Shown here piece after piece: positions 1 through 7,758 of a stretch of DNA of 44,054 nt; position 1 is the stretch's first letter, and each line of letters opens with the position of its first letter. The stretch comes from a virus: the IMG/VR virus record IMGVR_UViG_3300047444_000134, positions 1-44,054 of that record, one strand, 5' to 3'. The position numbers were made by a program, and so were the translations under genes. Below the pieces are notes generated by a model. That model worked only from the letters and a program-made list of their open reading frames with translations. It was not told the origin of the DNA and ran no database searches.

Positions 1-127
1 GTCTCCGCCAGGTACTTGTACTGGTTGAAGTCGATGTCGAAGAAGTCGAAGTTCGAGATCTCGCCACCCTTGTTGGCGCCGACGTTGTAGTCGGACAGGT
101 TGACGATGATGCCGAACAGGTTCGGGA
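1..127. repeat. Terminal direct repeat, copy 1 (contig circularisation overlap)
   Basis: The first 127 bases are identical to 43928-44054. A repeat of exactly this length at both ends of a contig is the usual signature of an assembler closing a circular or circularly permuted molecule with k=127. It lies inside the major capsid gene, and the reading frame continues cleanly across the junction. It is therefore an assembly overlap and probably not a physical terminal repeat. Confidence 0.9.
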
Positions 128-1775
128 TCATCTCCATGACCTCGACCTTGACGATCGAGTCGACGCCCAGCGCGGAGGCCAGCTCGGCCTCGCTGTTCCA
201 GTAGTACCGGCCCATCTGGTCCTTGGCGAGGAGCAGGTAGTTGACGGTCGGGATGGTGGTGTAGAAGGTCGGCCGGCCGCTGCCCTTGTAGAAGCGGAAG
301 GCGCGCAGGACGGCCTCGCGGACCTCCAGCGGGGTGGAGTTCGCGTCGTTGGTGTTGACCGTCACGTTGGTCATGTACAGCTCGTGCTCGTTTATGATCG
401 AGCGCAGGCCGTTGCCGGACGACGCGTTCATCGGGTCCTGGATCTTGTCCGGGTCCGCCACGTCGCGGCCGTCGCCGATGAGGATCGCTCGCGCGATTTC
501 CTCCTTCAGCATGACCATCATCTCGGTCTTCATCCAGGCCACGACGTCGAAGTCGGTGATCTCGATGATGTCGTCGCGGTCGAGCTTCTGCTTCTTGTAG
601 ATGGTGGCCGCGGAGGTGGTGCGCTTCTGGACGGCGAACCACTCCTCCTTCTTGTAGTTGCCCTTGATGTAACCGAGGGCACGCGCCTCGTCCATCGTGA
701 TGTCGGCCACGATCGACCGGACGTTGGAGAAGGGGGTCTTGCTCGTGCCGGAGAGGACGCCGTCCACCCACTCCATGCGCCGCGACAGGAACTGAGGGGT
801 CTTGTCGAGGTTGGTGAAGTTCGGGAACAGCACGTCGACCGGCTCGATGCCGTGCTGGAGGGCGTAGCCGGAGGCCTCGTCGTGGGCCCCCATGTAGTCC
901 TCGATCGCCTGGCTGAGGGAGCCGCACTTGCGGGCGGCGTCGAAGAGCGCCTTGGTGTCGGCGTGGGACAGAGCGTGCGGGCTGCTCTGCGGGCCCTTGA
1001 TGTCGGACTGGTCGAACACGTTGCGCGACATGGTGTTGTCGGCTCCTTCCTGGTGGCTGAGGTCGCCCTCGCCGGGCTTGGTGTCGGTGTGGGCTGCGTT
1101 GCCCTGGTCGTCGACCACACCCTGAGCGGTGGTGTCGTCGTCGCCGTCCCCGTCGGGGTCTCCGCCCTCCTGGGCGTTCTTGACGGCCTCCTCCACGATG
1201 AAGGCGACCTTGTCCTGCGCGTCGGGGGAGAGCGAGTTCCAGAAGTCCGCAACCGACTGTCCGCCACCGGAACCGTCGCTGGAAGGCGCCGGGGGCTGCT
1301 GGTTGGGGTCCATGTGGAAGAGCTCTTCGCCGGTGGAGATGATGGCCTCGTCCTCGAGCTCCTCGGTGTAGCCGTCCGAGTGCTTGATGTTGACGGTGTC
1401 GATCTTGGCGCCGGGGTTGGCACCAGCGAGGACAAGCGAGACCTCGCGGATGTCGCCGTGGGCGACGTTCTTGCCGGCCTTCTCGATCAGGTTGTTGGCG
1501 TAGATCGACAGGAACTTGAGGTCCCCGTGCTTCACCATCTCCTTGGCGTTCTGGCCGTTCGTGGTGCTGTTGAAGTACCCGTCGGCGCGGACACCCTCGG
1601 CGGTGTGCTTGAGGTTGGCGTAGCCGAGCACGTTGCCCAGGCGGTTGCGATCGTGCTGGTAGACGAGAGGGACCTGCTTGCCGTCCATGTGAGCGAACGC
1701 GTCCGGCATGATGGTCCGACCATCGGAGCACTTGAGGTTGGCCTTGGTGGCCCAGCCACTGAAATCAGGTTCCAT
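1..1775 (-). CDS. Prohead protease / major capsid protein fusion (N-terminal 591 codons; cut by contig end)
   Basis: The frame starts at the ATG at 1773-1775 behind a strong GGAGGAGG ribosome binding site, overlapping the portal stop by 11 nt. Residues 1-130 or so look like an HK97-type (S78) prohead protease: H41-D42 in YQHDRNRLG and S90 in LKFLSIYANN are the likely catalytic His and Ser, followed by EVSLVLAGANPGAKID. Residues 150-248 form an acidic Gly/Asp/Gln-rich linker, probably a scaffold or delta domain. From about 249 (MSRNVFDQSD) the sequence is an HK97-fold capsid protein, ending in the typical YLAETRLSGALTKP before the contig break. The protein continues at 44054-43603 for 699 aa in total. 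Protease-capsid fusions are known in some phages; cleavage near residue 249 is inferred. Confidence 0.88.
   Translation of the reverse strand, partial: MEPDFSGWATKANLKCSDGRTIMPDAFAHMDGKQVPLVYQHDRNRLGNVLGYANLKHTAEGVRADGYFNSTTNGQNAKEMVKHGDLKFLSIYANNLIEKAGKNVAHGDIREVSLVLAGANPGAKIDTVNIKHSDGYTEELEDEAIISTGEELFHMDPNQQPPAPSSDGSGGGQSVADFWNSLSPDAQDKVAFIVEEAVKNAQEGGDPDGDGDDDTTAQGVVDDQGNAAHTDTKPGEGDLSHQEGADNTMSRNVFDQSDIKGPQSSPHALSHADTKALFDAARKCGSLSQAIEDYMGAHDEASGYALQHGIEPVDVLFPNFTNLDKTPQFLSRRMEWVDGVLSGTSKTPFSNVRSIVADITMDEARALGYIKGNYKKEEWFAVQKRTTSAATIYKKQKLDRDDIIEITDFDVVAWMKTEMMVMLKEEIARAILIGDGRDVADPDKIQDPMNASSGNGLRSIINEHELYMTNVTVNTNDANSTPLEVREAVLRAFRFYKGSGRPTFYTTIPTVNYLLLAKDQMGRYYWNSEAELASALGVDSIVKVEVMEMIPNLFGIIVNLSDYNVGANKGGEISNFDFFDIDFNQYKYLAE
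1029..1052 (-). promoter_or_regulatory. Internal ribosome binding site and in-frame ATG for free capsid protein
   Basis: Inside the protease/capsid fusion an AGGAAGGAG sequence sits 11 nt upstream of an in-frame ATG (1031-1029), exactly where the acidic linker ends and the capsid domain begins (residue 249, MSRNVFDQSD). It could allow separate synthesis of a 451-residue capsid protein in excess over the protease fusion. The sequence is plain to see; its use is inferred. Confidence 0.5.
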
Positions 1776-3063
1776 TTTGACTGTTTCCTCCTCCTGCTGT
1801 GAGTTGTGGTATCTGGCGAGATGCCAGTTGCTTGATGCTCGGCGGGAACGATGCACGAGGCGCGTTCTGGAGCGGTTGTGGCGTTGGCATGTTGCTGTTC
1901 TGCAGCTTGTCGGCCTTCGGGTCCTTCGACGGCTTGATGCCGATGAAAGAACGAAGCTCGTTCGGGGCCAGGATCTCGTTGCGAGACAGCATGTCTGCAA
2001 TCTTGGCGAACTCGCTGAGCGGGACGAGCTCGAACGGATTGCGGTAGTACATGATTGACTGCCCCTGCGTCCTTGCCGTTTTGGACAGGAACGTACGGAC
2101 CATGGCCTCGGTGATAGCCTTGACGACGGGCTGGATCGTCCGCTTGTCGTAGTTCAGCATGGCTGCTTCCGTAGCCGTGCCGTTCATGATCGTGTCGGTG
2201 AGCCCTAGCTGGCTGTACAGCATTTCCGTCAGATACTGAACCTGTGTCAGCAGGTTGTTCTCGGCCGGTCGGTTGAGCTGGGTGATCTTCTCAGTTCCAT
2301 CGGTGTAGGCGATCCCGTAGGAACTACCCTTCAGTTGGAACTCGATGTCCTTCCGTCGCTGCTCTGCCTGTTGCCGGCGGGCCTCAGACTTGATGACATA
2401 CGGAAGTTGGATGATCATGTCGAGCTTGCCCGAGCTGGATGCCTCATCCACAGCGTCCAGCATGTTGAGCTTTCGGATCAATCTCTGAAGAGTCGAGTTC
2501 GGCTCATTCATGACCTGATACAGCGGGTTCTCGACGATCGCGACCATGCTCTTGGGGAGTGTGATCTGCCGTCGATAACCAGCGTTCTGGTCATAGAGAC
2601 TGACACGGACGTGCTCGGGGTACCAACCAACGATCTCCGCGGCGCGAAGCGTGAGGACATCGTAGGCGTTGGAGTAGATCGGTTCCGAGGTGGTGTCCAC
2701 CGGGACGATCGCCACGACACCCTTGTCGAAGAGCGTCATGATGATGTCCTGCCGTAGCTGAGTCGCTGCCTGGTCGATGTTGCCTTCGACGGTCAAGCAG
2801 TTGTTCAGCCCGCTCTGAATGGTCTCGATGTACCTACCATCCGCATCGTTTCGGACGTGTTCCATCTCGACCGCAGCGGCGTCGATGCTCAAACGAGTGA
2901 GAATCGCCCCGATGATCGACCGTTCGCTCGAGAAAGCGAGTCGCGTTCGATCAGGACGGACGCTGAACGTTGCACCGCCGGCGTATCCCTGACGCTGCTG
3001 GAAGTTTTCGTCCCAGTTGTTGAACGCATTCCAAGCGTGCTTGAGGAACGAACGTACCCCCAT
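1765..3063 (-). CDS. Portal protein
   Basis: 432 aa, ATG start with GAAGGAGG 8 nt upstream. It forms the dodecameric ring at the capsid vertex through which DNA is packaged and ejected. Support: size, position between large terminase and protease/capsid, the N-terminal MGVRSFLKHAWNAFNNWDEN typical of HK97-like portals, the YTDGTEKITQLNRP region, and the YSQLGLTDTIMNGTATEAAM segment followed by NPFELVPLSEFAKIAD and a Pro/Gln/Asn-rich tail, all features of this portal family in actinophages and Clostridia phages. The stop overlaps the next start by 11 nt, so translation is probably coupled. Confidence 0.88.
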   Translation of the reverse strand: MGVRSFLKHAWNAFNNWDENFQQRQGYAGGATFSVRPDRTRLAFSSERSIIGAILTRLSIDAAAVEMEHVRNDADGRYIETIQSGLNNCLTVEGNIDQAATQLRQDIIMTLFDKGVVAIVPVDTTSEPIYSNAYDVLTLRAAEIVGWYPEHVRVSLYDQNAGYRRQITLPKSMVAIVENPLYQVMNEPNSTLQRLIRKLNMLDAVDEASSSGKLDMIIQLPYVIKSEARRQQAEQRRKDIEFQLKGSSYGIAYTDGTEKITQLNRPAENNLLTQVQYLTEMLYSQLGLTDTIMNGTATEAAMLNYDKRTIQPVVKAITEAMVRTFLSKTARTQGQSIMYYRNPFELVPLSEFAKIADMLSRNEILAPNELRSFIGIKPSKDPKADKLQNSNMPTPQPLQNAPRASFPPSIKQLASRQIPQLTAGGGNSQNGT

Positions 3064-3081
3064 GTGTCACCTCCTTCCTGG

Positions 3082-4824
3082 TTATTCGAAGGCCTCCTTG
3101 TTGGCCTTGTAAGCGACCCACGCATCCATGAGCGCGGCAACATTGTCGATCTTGGCTTCCTGCCGCTTCTTCAGAAGCTTTCGGTTACCATTGGTGTCTT
3201 CCATGGTGATGGCGTTACCCATGGCAAACGACATGAGGTTCTGATCGAACACGAGCATCCGTTGGCCGCTCAAGTGCTTGAGTTCGCCGAGAGGCACGGA
3301 TTCGGTTCGAGCTCCCTGGATGACCTTCTCGATTCCGAAAGGTCCGTTCTCTGCTTCCCAGCGTGCTACGAATTCCTTGGCATTGTACGGGTCGAAACCA
3401 AAGGCTCGAACATCGTACTCGCTCTCCTGAATATGCCGATCCAAATCGTCGTAGACTTCGTCCATGTTGAGGACCGTGCCTTCGAGAACGTGGAGGCTTC
3501 CTTCGCGGATGAACTCATCGTACTTTTGGCGCATAGCACCGGGAAGCTTGTAGAGCGTCAGCGACGTGATGTAACTGCGCGTCTTGACTCCGAACCCATC
3601 TCTGATCGGGAAGAGGAACGTGAACGCACAGAAGTCATCACCTTGAGAGAGGTCGGCACCGAGAGCACAAGGCAGGCTCCAGAATTCCCTCTGACGATGA
3701 GGAACAGTTTCCTCGTAGGTGAAGAAGTAGGTATAACCCTCCATCGGGATCCCGAAGCGCTTCGCCAGGATGTCGTTCCTAGCAGCCGGGGCCTTCTCGG
3801 CTCGTTCGACGTCGAGTTGGTAGGTCTCATACGTCACCGTCTTTCCGAGATTGGGGTTTGCCTTCAACCACATGGCGGGATCGGCGACTTCCTCCAACTC
3901 GTCCAGCTTGTAATGCCAGATCGAGATATGAGGCGCTTGATACTCGCCTCGGAGGATATCGGCCAACTCCATCTTTATCGTGTCGCCTGAGCCATTGCGG
4001 ACAGTTCCCTCAGAACTGATGGCGACGATAAGGTAGTCGTCCAGCTTGGACGCACCCTGCTCAATCGCGCCGACAACATCCTCACGCAGATCGCCGGAAA
4101 GCCACTCGTCGATCGTTGAGATCTTCGGGCGAAGGCCCTGGAGCTTGGCGATGGACATGGGTCTGACTTCAAGCAGTGAACCGGTGAGGAAATTCTCGAT
4201 GCCTTTCTTGGTGGATACGAGCTTCTGTCGCATTGCTCGCGATCCGGTGGTGTTCTGGAGCGATCCCTCGGTCAAGAACTTGAACAAGGGGCCGCGAGCC
4301 CGTGTGATGGCAGTCCTGAAGGGCGACATGACCTCGTCGGCCTGCTTCATCGTCGGGGCCGTTGTTATCTGGTGCGTAGTGGCAGTATCTACGTTCAAGA
4401 AGTAGGCCTGGATGCACTCGGCGTACATCGACTTGGCCGCGCCACGAGCGACGATGAGATACTGCTTCGTCGTCAGTCGTTTCTTGATCGTTTTGGTGAC
4501 GTAACGGCCCCCATGATTCTCTGGAGTCGGTTCGTAGACCTGCCGTTCGACGAAATAATACCAACCGAAGATCTGTTCCGCCCAAAGCTTGAACGATGGA
4601 AGCAAATGGAGATCGCTTCCGTCTGTGAGCGTCAGTTCGTTCTCGCAATAGAGGAAGAAACCCTCGACGGCTTGATCGTCATAGTAGATGTTCGGGTTGG
4701 CGATGAGCGCATCGATGCGGTTCATCTCCATGGAGATCTCCCGATTGACCGGAATCTCTCCGCGGATCACAGCCTCACGGAATCGACCGTAGTAGACTGG
4801 TATTGCCGTGTTCGATAGCGCCAT
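3082..4824 (-). CDS. terL: Terminase large subunit
   Basis: 580 aa. It is the ATPase-nuclease motor that cuts concatemers and pumps DNA into the prohead. The N-terminal ATPase half carries an atypical Walker A, VARGAAKS (about 125-132), and Walker B ISTIDEW (about 235-241). The C-terminal RNase H-like nuclease half carries GADLSQGDD (Asp at about 391) and a late acidic segment NVAALMDAWVAY. I chose the ATG at 4824 behind AAAGGG, not the GTG two codons upstream. Context (small terminase and HNH upstream, portal 18 nt downstream) fits an HK97/cos-type packaging module. Confidence 0.92.
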   Translation of the reverse strand: MALSNTAIPVYYGRFREAVIRGEIPVNREISMEMNRIDALIANPNIYYDDQAVEGFFLYCENELTLTDGSDLHLLPSFKLWAEQIFGWYYFVERQVYEPTPENHGGRYVTKTIKKRLTTKQYLIVARGAAKSMYAECIQAYFLNVDTATTHQITTAPTMKQADEVMSPFRTAITRARGPLFKFLTEGSLQNTTGSRAMRQKLVSTKKGIENFLTGSLLEVRPMSIAKLQGLRPKISTIDEWLSGDLREDVVGAIEQGASKLDDYLIVAISSEGTVRNGSGDTIKMELADILRGEYQAPHISIWHYKLDELEEVADPAMWLKANPNLGKTVTYETYQLDVERAEKAPAARNDILAKRFGIPMEGYTYFFTYEETVPHRQREFWSLPCALGADLSQGDDFCAFTFLFPIRDGFGVKTRSYITSLTLYKLPGAMRQKYDEFIREGSLHVLEGTVLNMDEVYDDLDRHIQESEYDVRAFGFDPYNAKEFVARWEAENGPFGIEKVIQGARTESVPLGELKHLSGQRMLVFDQNLMSFAMGNAITMEDTNGNRKLLKKRQEAKIDNVAALMDAWVAYKANKEAFE

Positions 4825-4839
4825 CGCCACCCTTTCGTG

Positions 4840-5262
4840 CTAGGGGGTGGCCCCAAGAGTGCGGCCAACCGTCTTGGCGATGCCGATGCCCTTCTTGACG
4901 GCCTTGGCGGTCGTCTCGATGGTGTTGACGGTGTCGCCGAAGGTCTTGGCTCCCTTGAGTACTCGCTGGATGTGCTTGTGGCCCTTGTCGAATCGGCCGC
5001 CAGCACCGTTGAGTTCGCTGTACTGCTTCTCGAGGTTCTTCCGGTTGATGACGTCCTGAAGTTCCTTGTTCGAGAGAGCTGAGACGCCGCCCTGCTTGGC
5101 CTTGGATCTGTGAGCCTCGACCATGGCGTGATCTTCGGACACGGGGTGTTCGGCAGCCTTCCGAGTGCCCCACCGCATGCCCTTGACGCCGTGATGCTCT
5201 AGGACTCCCACCAACAGGTCTCGTCCGACGGCACTGGCGGTGACGGATTCGGGTCCGTCCAT
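4840..5262 (-). CDS. Small head-associated protein with HHGVKGMRWG motif
   Basis: 140 aa. The ATG at 5262 has a good GAAGGAG 4-5 nt upstream and overlaps the connector gene by 64 nt. A later GTG (just before LEHHG) is an alternative start. Near the N-terminus is LEHHGVKGMRWGTRK, a motif recurring at the start of many small phage proteins found between connector and terminase genes. The rest is basic and helical, ending in Ala/Gly/Lys-rich repeats that include TAKAVKKGIGIAKTVGRT. A scaffold or minor head role is plausible, but the function is unknown. The same kind of N-terminal His-Tyr/His-Gly element occurs in the RNA polymerase-like protein at 7755-10445. Confidence 0.65.
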   Translation of the reverse strand: MDGPESVTASAVGRDLLVGVLEHHGVKGMRWGTRKAAEHPVSEDHAMVEAHRSKAKQGGVSALSNKELQDVINRKNLEKQYSELNGAGGRFDKGHKHIQRVLKGAKTFGDTVNTIETTAKAVKKGIGIAKTVGRTLGATP

Positions 5263-5597
5263 GACACTCCTTCCCGCTTGACGTTGAGTCGCCACTCGAG
5301 TTCCTCGATTTGCTTCGTCATTGCGTTGATGACGAACGAGTTGTTGGGCGGGTCGAACAGCATCCGAGCCCGGAGGTAGATGTAGGACTTGACGTTGTTG
5401 TAGTTGGCGTCAGACCCTATGAAGGCGTCCCACGTTGTTGTGTTGTCCGCGATCATGAGGCCTGCGTCCGGCCCGATGCCGATCTGGTTCAGCGTGGACA
5501 GCGCGGTGTTGATGAAGATGATGATCTCTTGATCGAACGCCGTGTAATCCGGAGCGAGACTCAGTGTCTTCTTGATGTCGTCGAGGATGTTACTCAC
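5199..5597 (-). CDS. Head-tail connector (gp6-like DNA packaging protein)
   Basis: 132 aa from the GTG at 5597 (MSNILDDIKK), which lies 8 nt behind AAAGGAGG; a GTG three codons upstream overlaps the ribosome site and is less likely. The pattern DDIKKTLSLAPDYTAFDQEI, INTALSTLNQIGIGP, YIYLRARMLFDPPNNSF and QIEELEWRLNV is typical of HK97 gp6-like adaptor proteins, which form the ring below the portal. Here it precedes the terminase, unlike the usual position after the capsid gene. Confidence 0.8.
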   Translation of the reverse strand: MSNILDDIKKTLSLAPDYTAFDQEIIIFINTALSTLNQIGIGPDAGLMIADNTTTWDAFIGSDANYNNVKSYIYLRARMLFDPPNNSFVINAMTKQIEELEWRLNVKREGVSWTDPNPSPPVPSDETCWWES

Positions 5598-5619
5598 GTG
5601 GAACACCTCCTTTCAGTTA

Positions 5620-6456
5620 TTACGCCAGGAGTCGGTTGACCTCGGCCTGGACGGTTACGGGGTTGTAGCCGGCCTTGGTCAGCGCGTCGAAACGAGCCTG
5701 ACCGTTGCCCCACTTGCCAGCGATGACCTCACGAGCCAGAGTCACGATGTCCTTCTGACCGGCGGTGTGGCCAAGCTCGCGGTTCACCTCGTTCTGGACG
5801 GCGACCGGGTCGTAGCCTGCGGCCTTGAGCTTTGCGATGCGGTCCGGACCGTTGCCCCACTTGCCGGCGATGACCTCCTGGGCCACCTGCTGGAGCGTGA
5901 GACGAGGGGGAGTGGGTGTGGGCGAGGGGGAGCTCTTGAAGTGGTCGTACCAGTTCTGGGCGACGCCGATCAGCTCGGAGAAGTGCCCCAGGATGTACGG
6001 GCCGGGGCAGTCGGTCGAGGACCAGTGGTTGTGGGGGAACATGTTCGCGGAGGAGGGACGCTCGCCGATGACGTGAGCGAACAGCCAACCCGCGAGACGG
6101 CCGGCCTCGGCGAAGGTTGCGGCGCTAGGAGCGTAGGGGTTCAGCGACTCGTCGGCGGTTTCGATGGAGATCGAGGACTCGTTGCCGAAGACGTTGCCGA
6201 CGGCCCAGGCGTACTCGTCGACCTCGACGTACTGACCGACGTTACCCTTGACGTCGACCTGGAAGTGGGCTGAGGCCGGCCGGACCTTCCAGACCTGGAG
6301 AATGCCGGGGAGCGTCAGGTTGCCGCCGTTGTGGTGGATCGTGACGGAGGTCTTCTTGAACTTCTGGTGGGTGGGGTAGCCCGAGTGACCGACGTGCTCG
6401 GTCGCATTGAGGCCGGCGATGAAGTCGGCAACGGGCTTGTCGTAATTGATCGGCAT
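5620..6456 (-). CDS. Endolysin: N-acetylmuramoyl-L-alanine amidase with two CW_7 repeats
   Basis: 278 aa, ATG behind GAAAGGA. Residues 1-165 are an Amidase_2 (T7 lysozyme/PGRP-like) zinc amidase: TIHHNGG (H41/H42), ASAHFQV, SSISIET and HNHWSSTDCPGP (H144 and C150 as further zinc ligands). It cleaves the amide bond between muramic acid and the stem peptide. A Ser/Pro/Thr linker (SSPSPTPTPP) leads to two C-terminal CW_7 (Cpl-7) wall-binding repeats, each around VIAGKWGNG...AGYDPVAVQNEVN, at about 187-228 and 236-277. CW_7 endolysins point to a Gram-positive, probably actinobacterial, host. The gene sits within the packaging module, far from the holins at about 29 kb. Confidence 0.93.
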   Translation of the reverse strand: MPINYDKPVADFIAGLNATEHVGHSGYPTHQKFKKTSVTIHHNGGNLTLPGILQVWKVRPASAHFQVDVKGNVGQYVEVDEYAWAVGNVFGNESSISIETADESLNPYAPSAATFAEAGRLAGWLFAHVIGERPSSANMFPHNHWSSTDCPGPYILGHFSELIGVAQNWYDHFKSSPSPTPTPPRLTLQQVAQEVIAGKWGNGPDRIAKLKAAGYDPVAVQNEVNRELGHTAGQKDIVTLAREVIAGKWGNGQARFDALTKAGYNPVTVQAEVNRLLA

Positions 6457-6470
6457 GTGTTGTCCTTTCG

Positions 6471-6878
6471 TTACCAGAGCTTCGTGTCGCCAGGCCTTCG
6501 TTCGACGAGTGGCTTTGCTAGTAGCCGCTTATCCCCGTAGTGAATGGCATTGTGCGTTCGCAGAGTGACTGCGATAAGGAATTCGGGATCAAGGATCGCC
6601 GGGTCGTACTCGACAATATCGTTTACGCCCATCGGGTTCATGTGATGGATGTAGATACTGTCGTGAATATCAAACCCGTCGACACCCATGTCGCATGCAT
6701 TGTCGCGGAGAATGATTTTTTGGCGAAGTTGCTTCCACTGACGCGATGAATAAAACGACTGATTCATCCAGCGGTCGTATCCGAAGGTTTTCTCGCCAAC
6801 GACACCACGAAGCGCGAGGTATTCGAATCGATCCTCGTGCGTATTCAGCCGCTGGAGTTCTGAATACGTTCGCCTCAT
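6471..6878 (-). CDS. HNH endonuclease associated with DNA packaging
   Basis: 135 aa, ATG overlapping the small terminase stop by 4 nt. The core IYIHHMNP (about 76-82) and LRTHNAIHYGD (about 106-116) supplies the His-Asn-His metal finger, and the N-terminal RTYSEL, GEKTFGYDRWMNQSFY and ILRDNACDMG are typical of the HNH family encoded beside terminase genes. In HK97-like cos phages such HNH proteins stimulate terminase cutting at cos, so a packaging role is favoured over homing. Confidence 0.88.
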   Translation of the reverse strand: MRRTYSELQRLNTHEDRFEYLALRGVVGEKTFGYDRWMNQSFYSSRQWKQLRQKIILRDNACDMGVDGFDIHDSIYIHHMNPMGVNDIVEYDPAILDPEFLIAVTLRTHNAIHYGDKRLLAKPLVERRPGDTKLW

Positions 6879-7204
6879 GGTGTATCCATCGGGTCTTGCC
6901 CAGAATAACGTCGCATGGCGTCGAGAGCGTTCTTGTAGGTCTCTTCCATGCGCGCTTGGGACTTCATGGCTTCGCGCTTGACTTCCAGGAGTTCGTTCTC
7001 GTGGTGCAAGCGCTGCTGCTCAAGTTGCTCTCGCGAGGAACCGAGCTTCAGGAAGTGCGTGACCTCCTGAGAAGTGGCCGTCCCCTCTCGGATTCGCTTC
7101 TCGACTAGGTCGAAAGCGAGTGCGACTAGCTGGCTCTCCCTACCTTCGGGGGTGGTAGCTGGGCGCAGAGGCCTGGAGCCTGCCCTCTCAGGATTTCGAG
7201 GCAT
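6875..7204 (-). CDS. Probable terminase small subunit
   Basis: 109 aa from the ATG at 7204 (MPRNPERAGS), 9 nt behind GAAAGGAG; a longer open frame upstream runs through the non-coding packaging region and is not believed. ERAGSRPLRPATTPEGRESQ, IREGTATSQEVTHFLKLGS and the following coiled coil (REQLEQQRLHHENELLEVKR...) match a phage family always found just before HNH and terminase genes. It would recognise the packaging site and recruit the large subunit. Assignment rests on family recall and context. Confidence 0.68.
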   Translation of the reverse strand: MPRNPERAGSRPLRPATTPEGRESQLVALAFDLVEKRIREGTATSQEVTHFLKLGSSREQLEQQRLHHENELLEVKREAMKSQARMEETYKNALDAMRRYSGQDPMDTP

Positions 7205-7506
7205 ACTTGTCAACTCCTTTCGAACCCTTGTCGGGTAGTTCTCTAGAGCTTTTCGACCGCCGGAAACCAGAAAGGTTGAGGGAAAAGTCCCTCCGGGGGT
7301 ATTTTTGGTGGACGGGCGATGTGCACGGGGGGTCAAACTTGCGAGACCCCGCCCCCCATTGCTGAGTGGTAGGACCCTTTTGTGTTCCAAGGCCATGATC
7401 GACTAGCCAAACGTCTTGGCCATGAACGTGGCACCCCAGCAGCTGCTTACGACTCTTGATGGTAGCCGTCGATTGTTGTCTGCTGGAGTGCCACGAGATC
7501 TAGGAA
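7205..7506. other. Non-coding structured region upstream of the small terminase; candidate cos/packaging site
   Basis: About 300 bp without a believable gene, directly upstream of the small terminase and HNH genes. It holds a G/C-run block at 7326-7357 with the inverted repeat GGGGTC (7329-7334) / GACCCC (7345-7350) next to a CCCCGCCCCCC run, and a second, longer inverted repeat at 7428-7494. Cos sites of HNH-encoding phages of Gram-positive hosts often lie here and have G- or C-rich overhangs. The block also shares GGTCTCGCAA (minus strand) with one of the promoter-like cassettes. The packaging role is inferred. Confidence 0.4.
7428..7494. repeat. 15-bp inverted repeat, 37-nt loop
   Basis: GTGGCACCCCAGCAG (7428-7442) pairs with CTGCTGGAGTGCCAC (7480-7494) with one mismatch that becomes a G-U pair in RNA. 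The loop contains a small inner GACT/CGAC pairing. It lies between the 83-aa gene and the candidate cos block. It could be a terminator/RNA-processing stem for the RNA polymerase transcript or a terminase binding element; there is no U-tract. Confidence 0.6.
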
Positions 7507-7758
7507 CTACTGTAGTGCTGCGTTAGGATCAGCAACTGCGATGTAGATTCCATTCATGTCGCTTACGATCTGTTCGATTGCTTGTTCGATCGCAAGACTC
7601 TGATCAGCCTCAGACAGTTCGTCACTCGTGATGATGACTCGTGCTAGGAGTGACGCACTGTTGTAGCCATGGGCCTTGTCCCAGACATCCCATTCATCGT
7701 AGTCAATGAACGGGTTGTACGGGTTGTCTGGTGTGGACAGCATGTGCTCTACCATCAT
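7507..7758 (-). CDS. Conserved phage protein of unknown function (PDNPYNPF family)
   Basis: 83 aa; the start overlaps the stop of the RNA polymerase-like gene by 4 nt (ATGA), so translation is coupled. A second Met at codon 6 is also possible. The protein is acidic: TPDNPYNPFIDYDEWDVWD, then HGYNSASLLARVIITSDELS and a helix EADQSLAIEQAIEQIV. I recall similar small proteins directly downstream of the same polymerase-like gene in other phages, so the pair probably works together, but no function is known. Confidence 0.7.
   Translation of the reverse strand: MMVEHMLSTPDNPYNPFIDYDEWDVWDKAHGYNSASLLARVIITSDELSEADQSLAIEQAIEQIVSDMNGIYIAVADPNAALQ

Noticed and set aside
530-1435. 301-codon minus-strand frame rich in Ser/Pro/Arg/Thr
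   Set aside because: It lies out of frame within the protease/capsid gene and translates to low-complexity sequence. The other frame gives the recognisable capsid protein.
384-1802. 472-codon open frame on the plus strand opposite the capsid gene
   Set aside because: It is the complement of the protease/capsid frame, an expected by-product of GC-rich third positions. Its translation is low-complexity Val/Leu/Gly/Asp, and it has no ribosome site.
7205-7396. N-terminal extension of the small terminase to about 173 aa
   Set aside because: The extension crosses the G/C-run and inverted repeat of the candidate packaging site, is low-complexity, and the internal ATG at 7204 has a strong GAAAGGAG.
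7428-7494. tRNA gene in the long inverted repeat
   Set aside because: No acceptor/T-arm arrangement or GGTTCGAAT-like T-loop at the right distance; it is only a hairpin with a 37-nt loop. No tRNA was recognised elsewhere.
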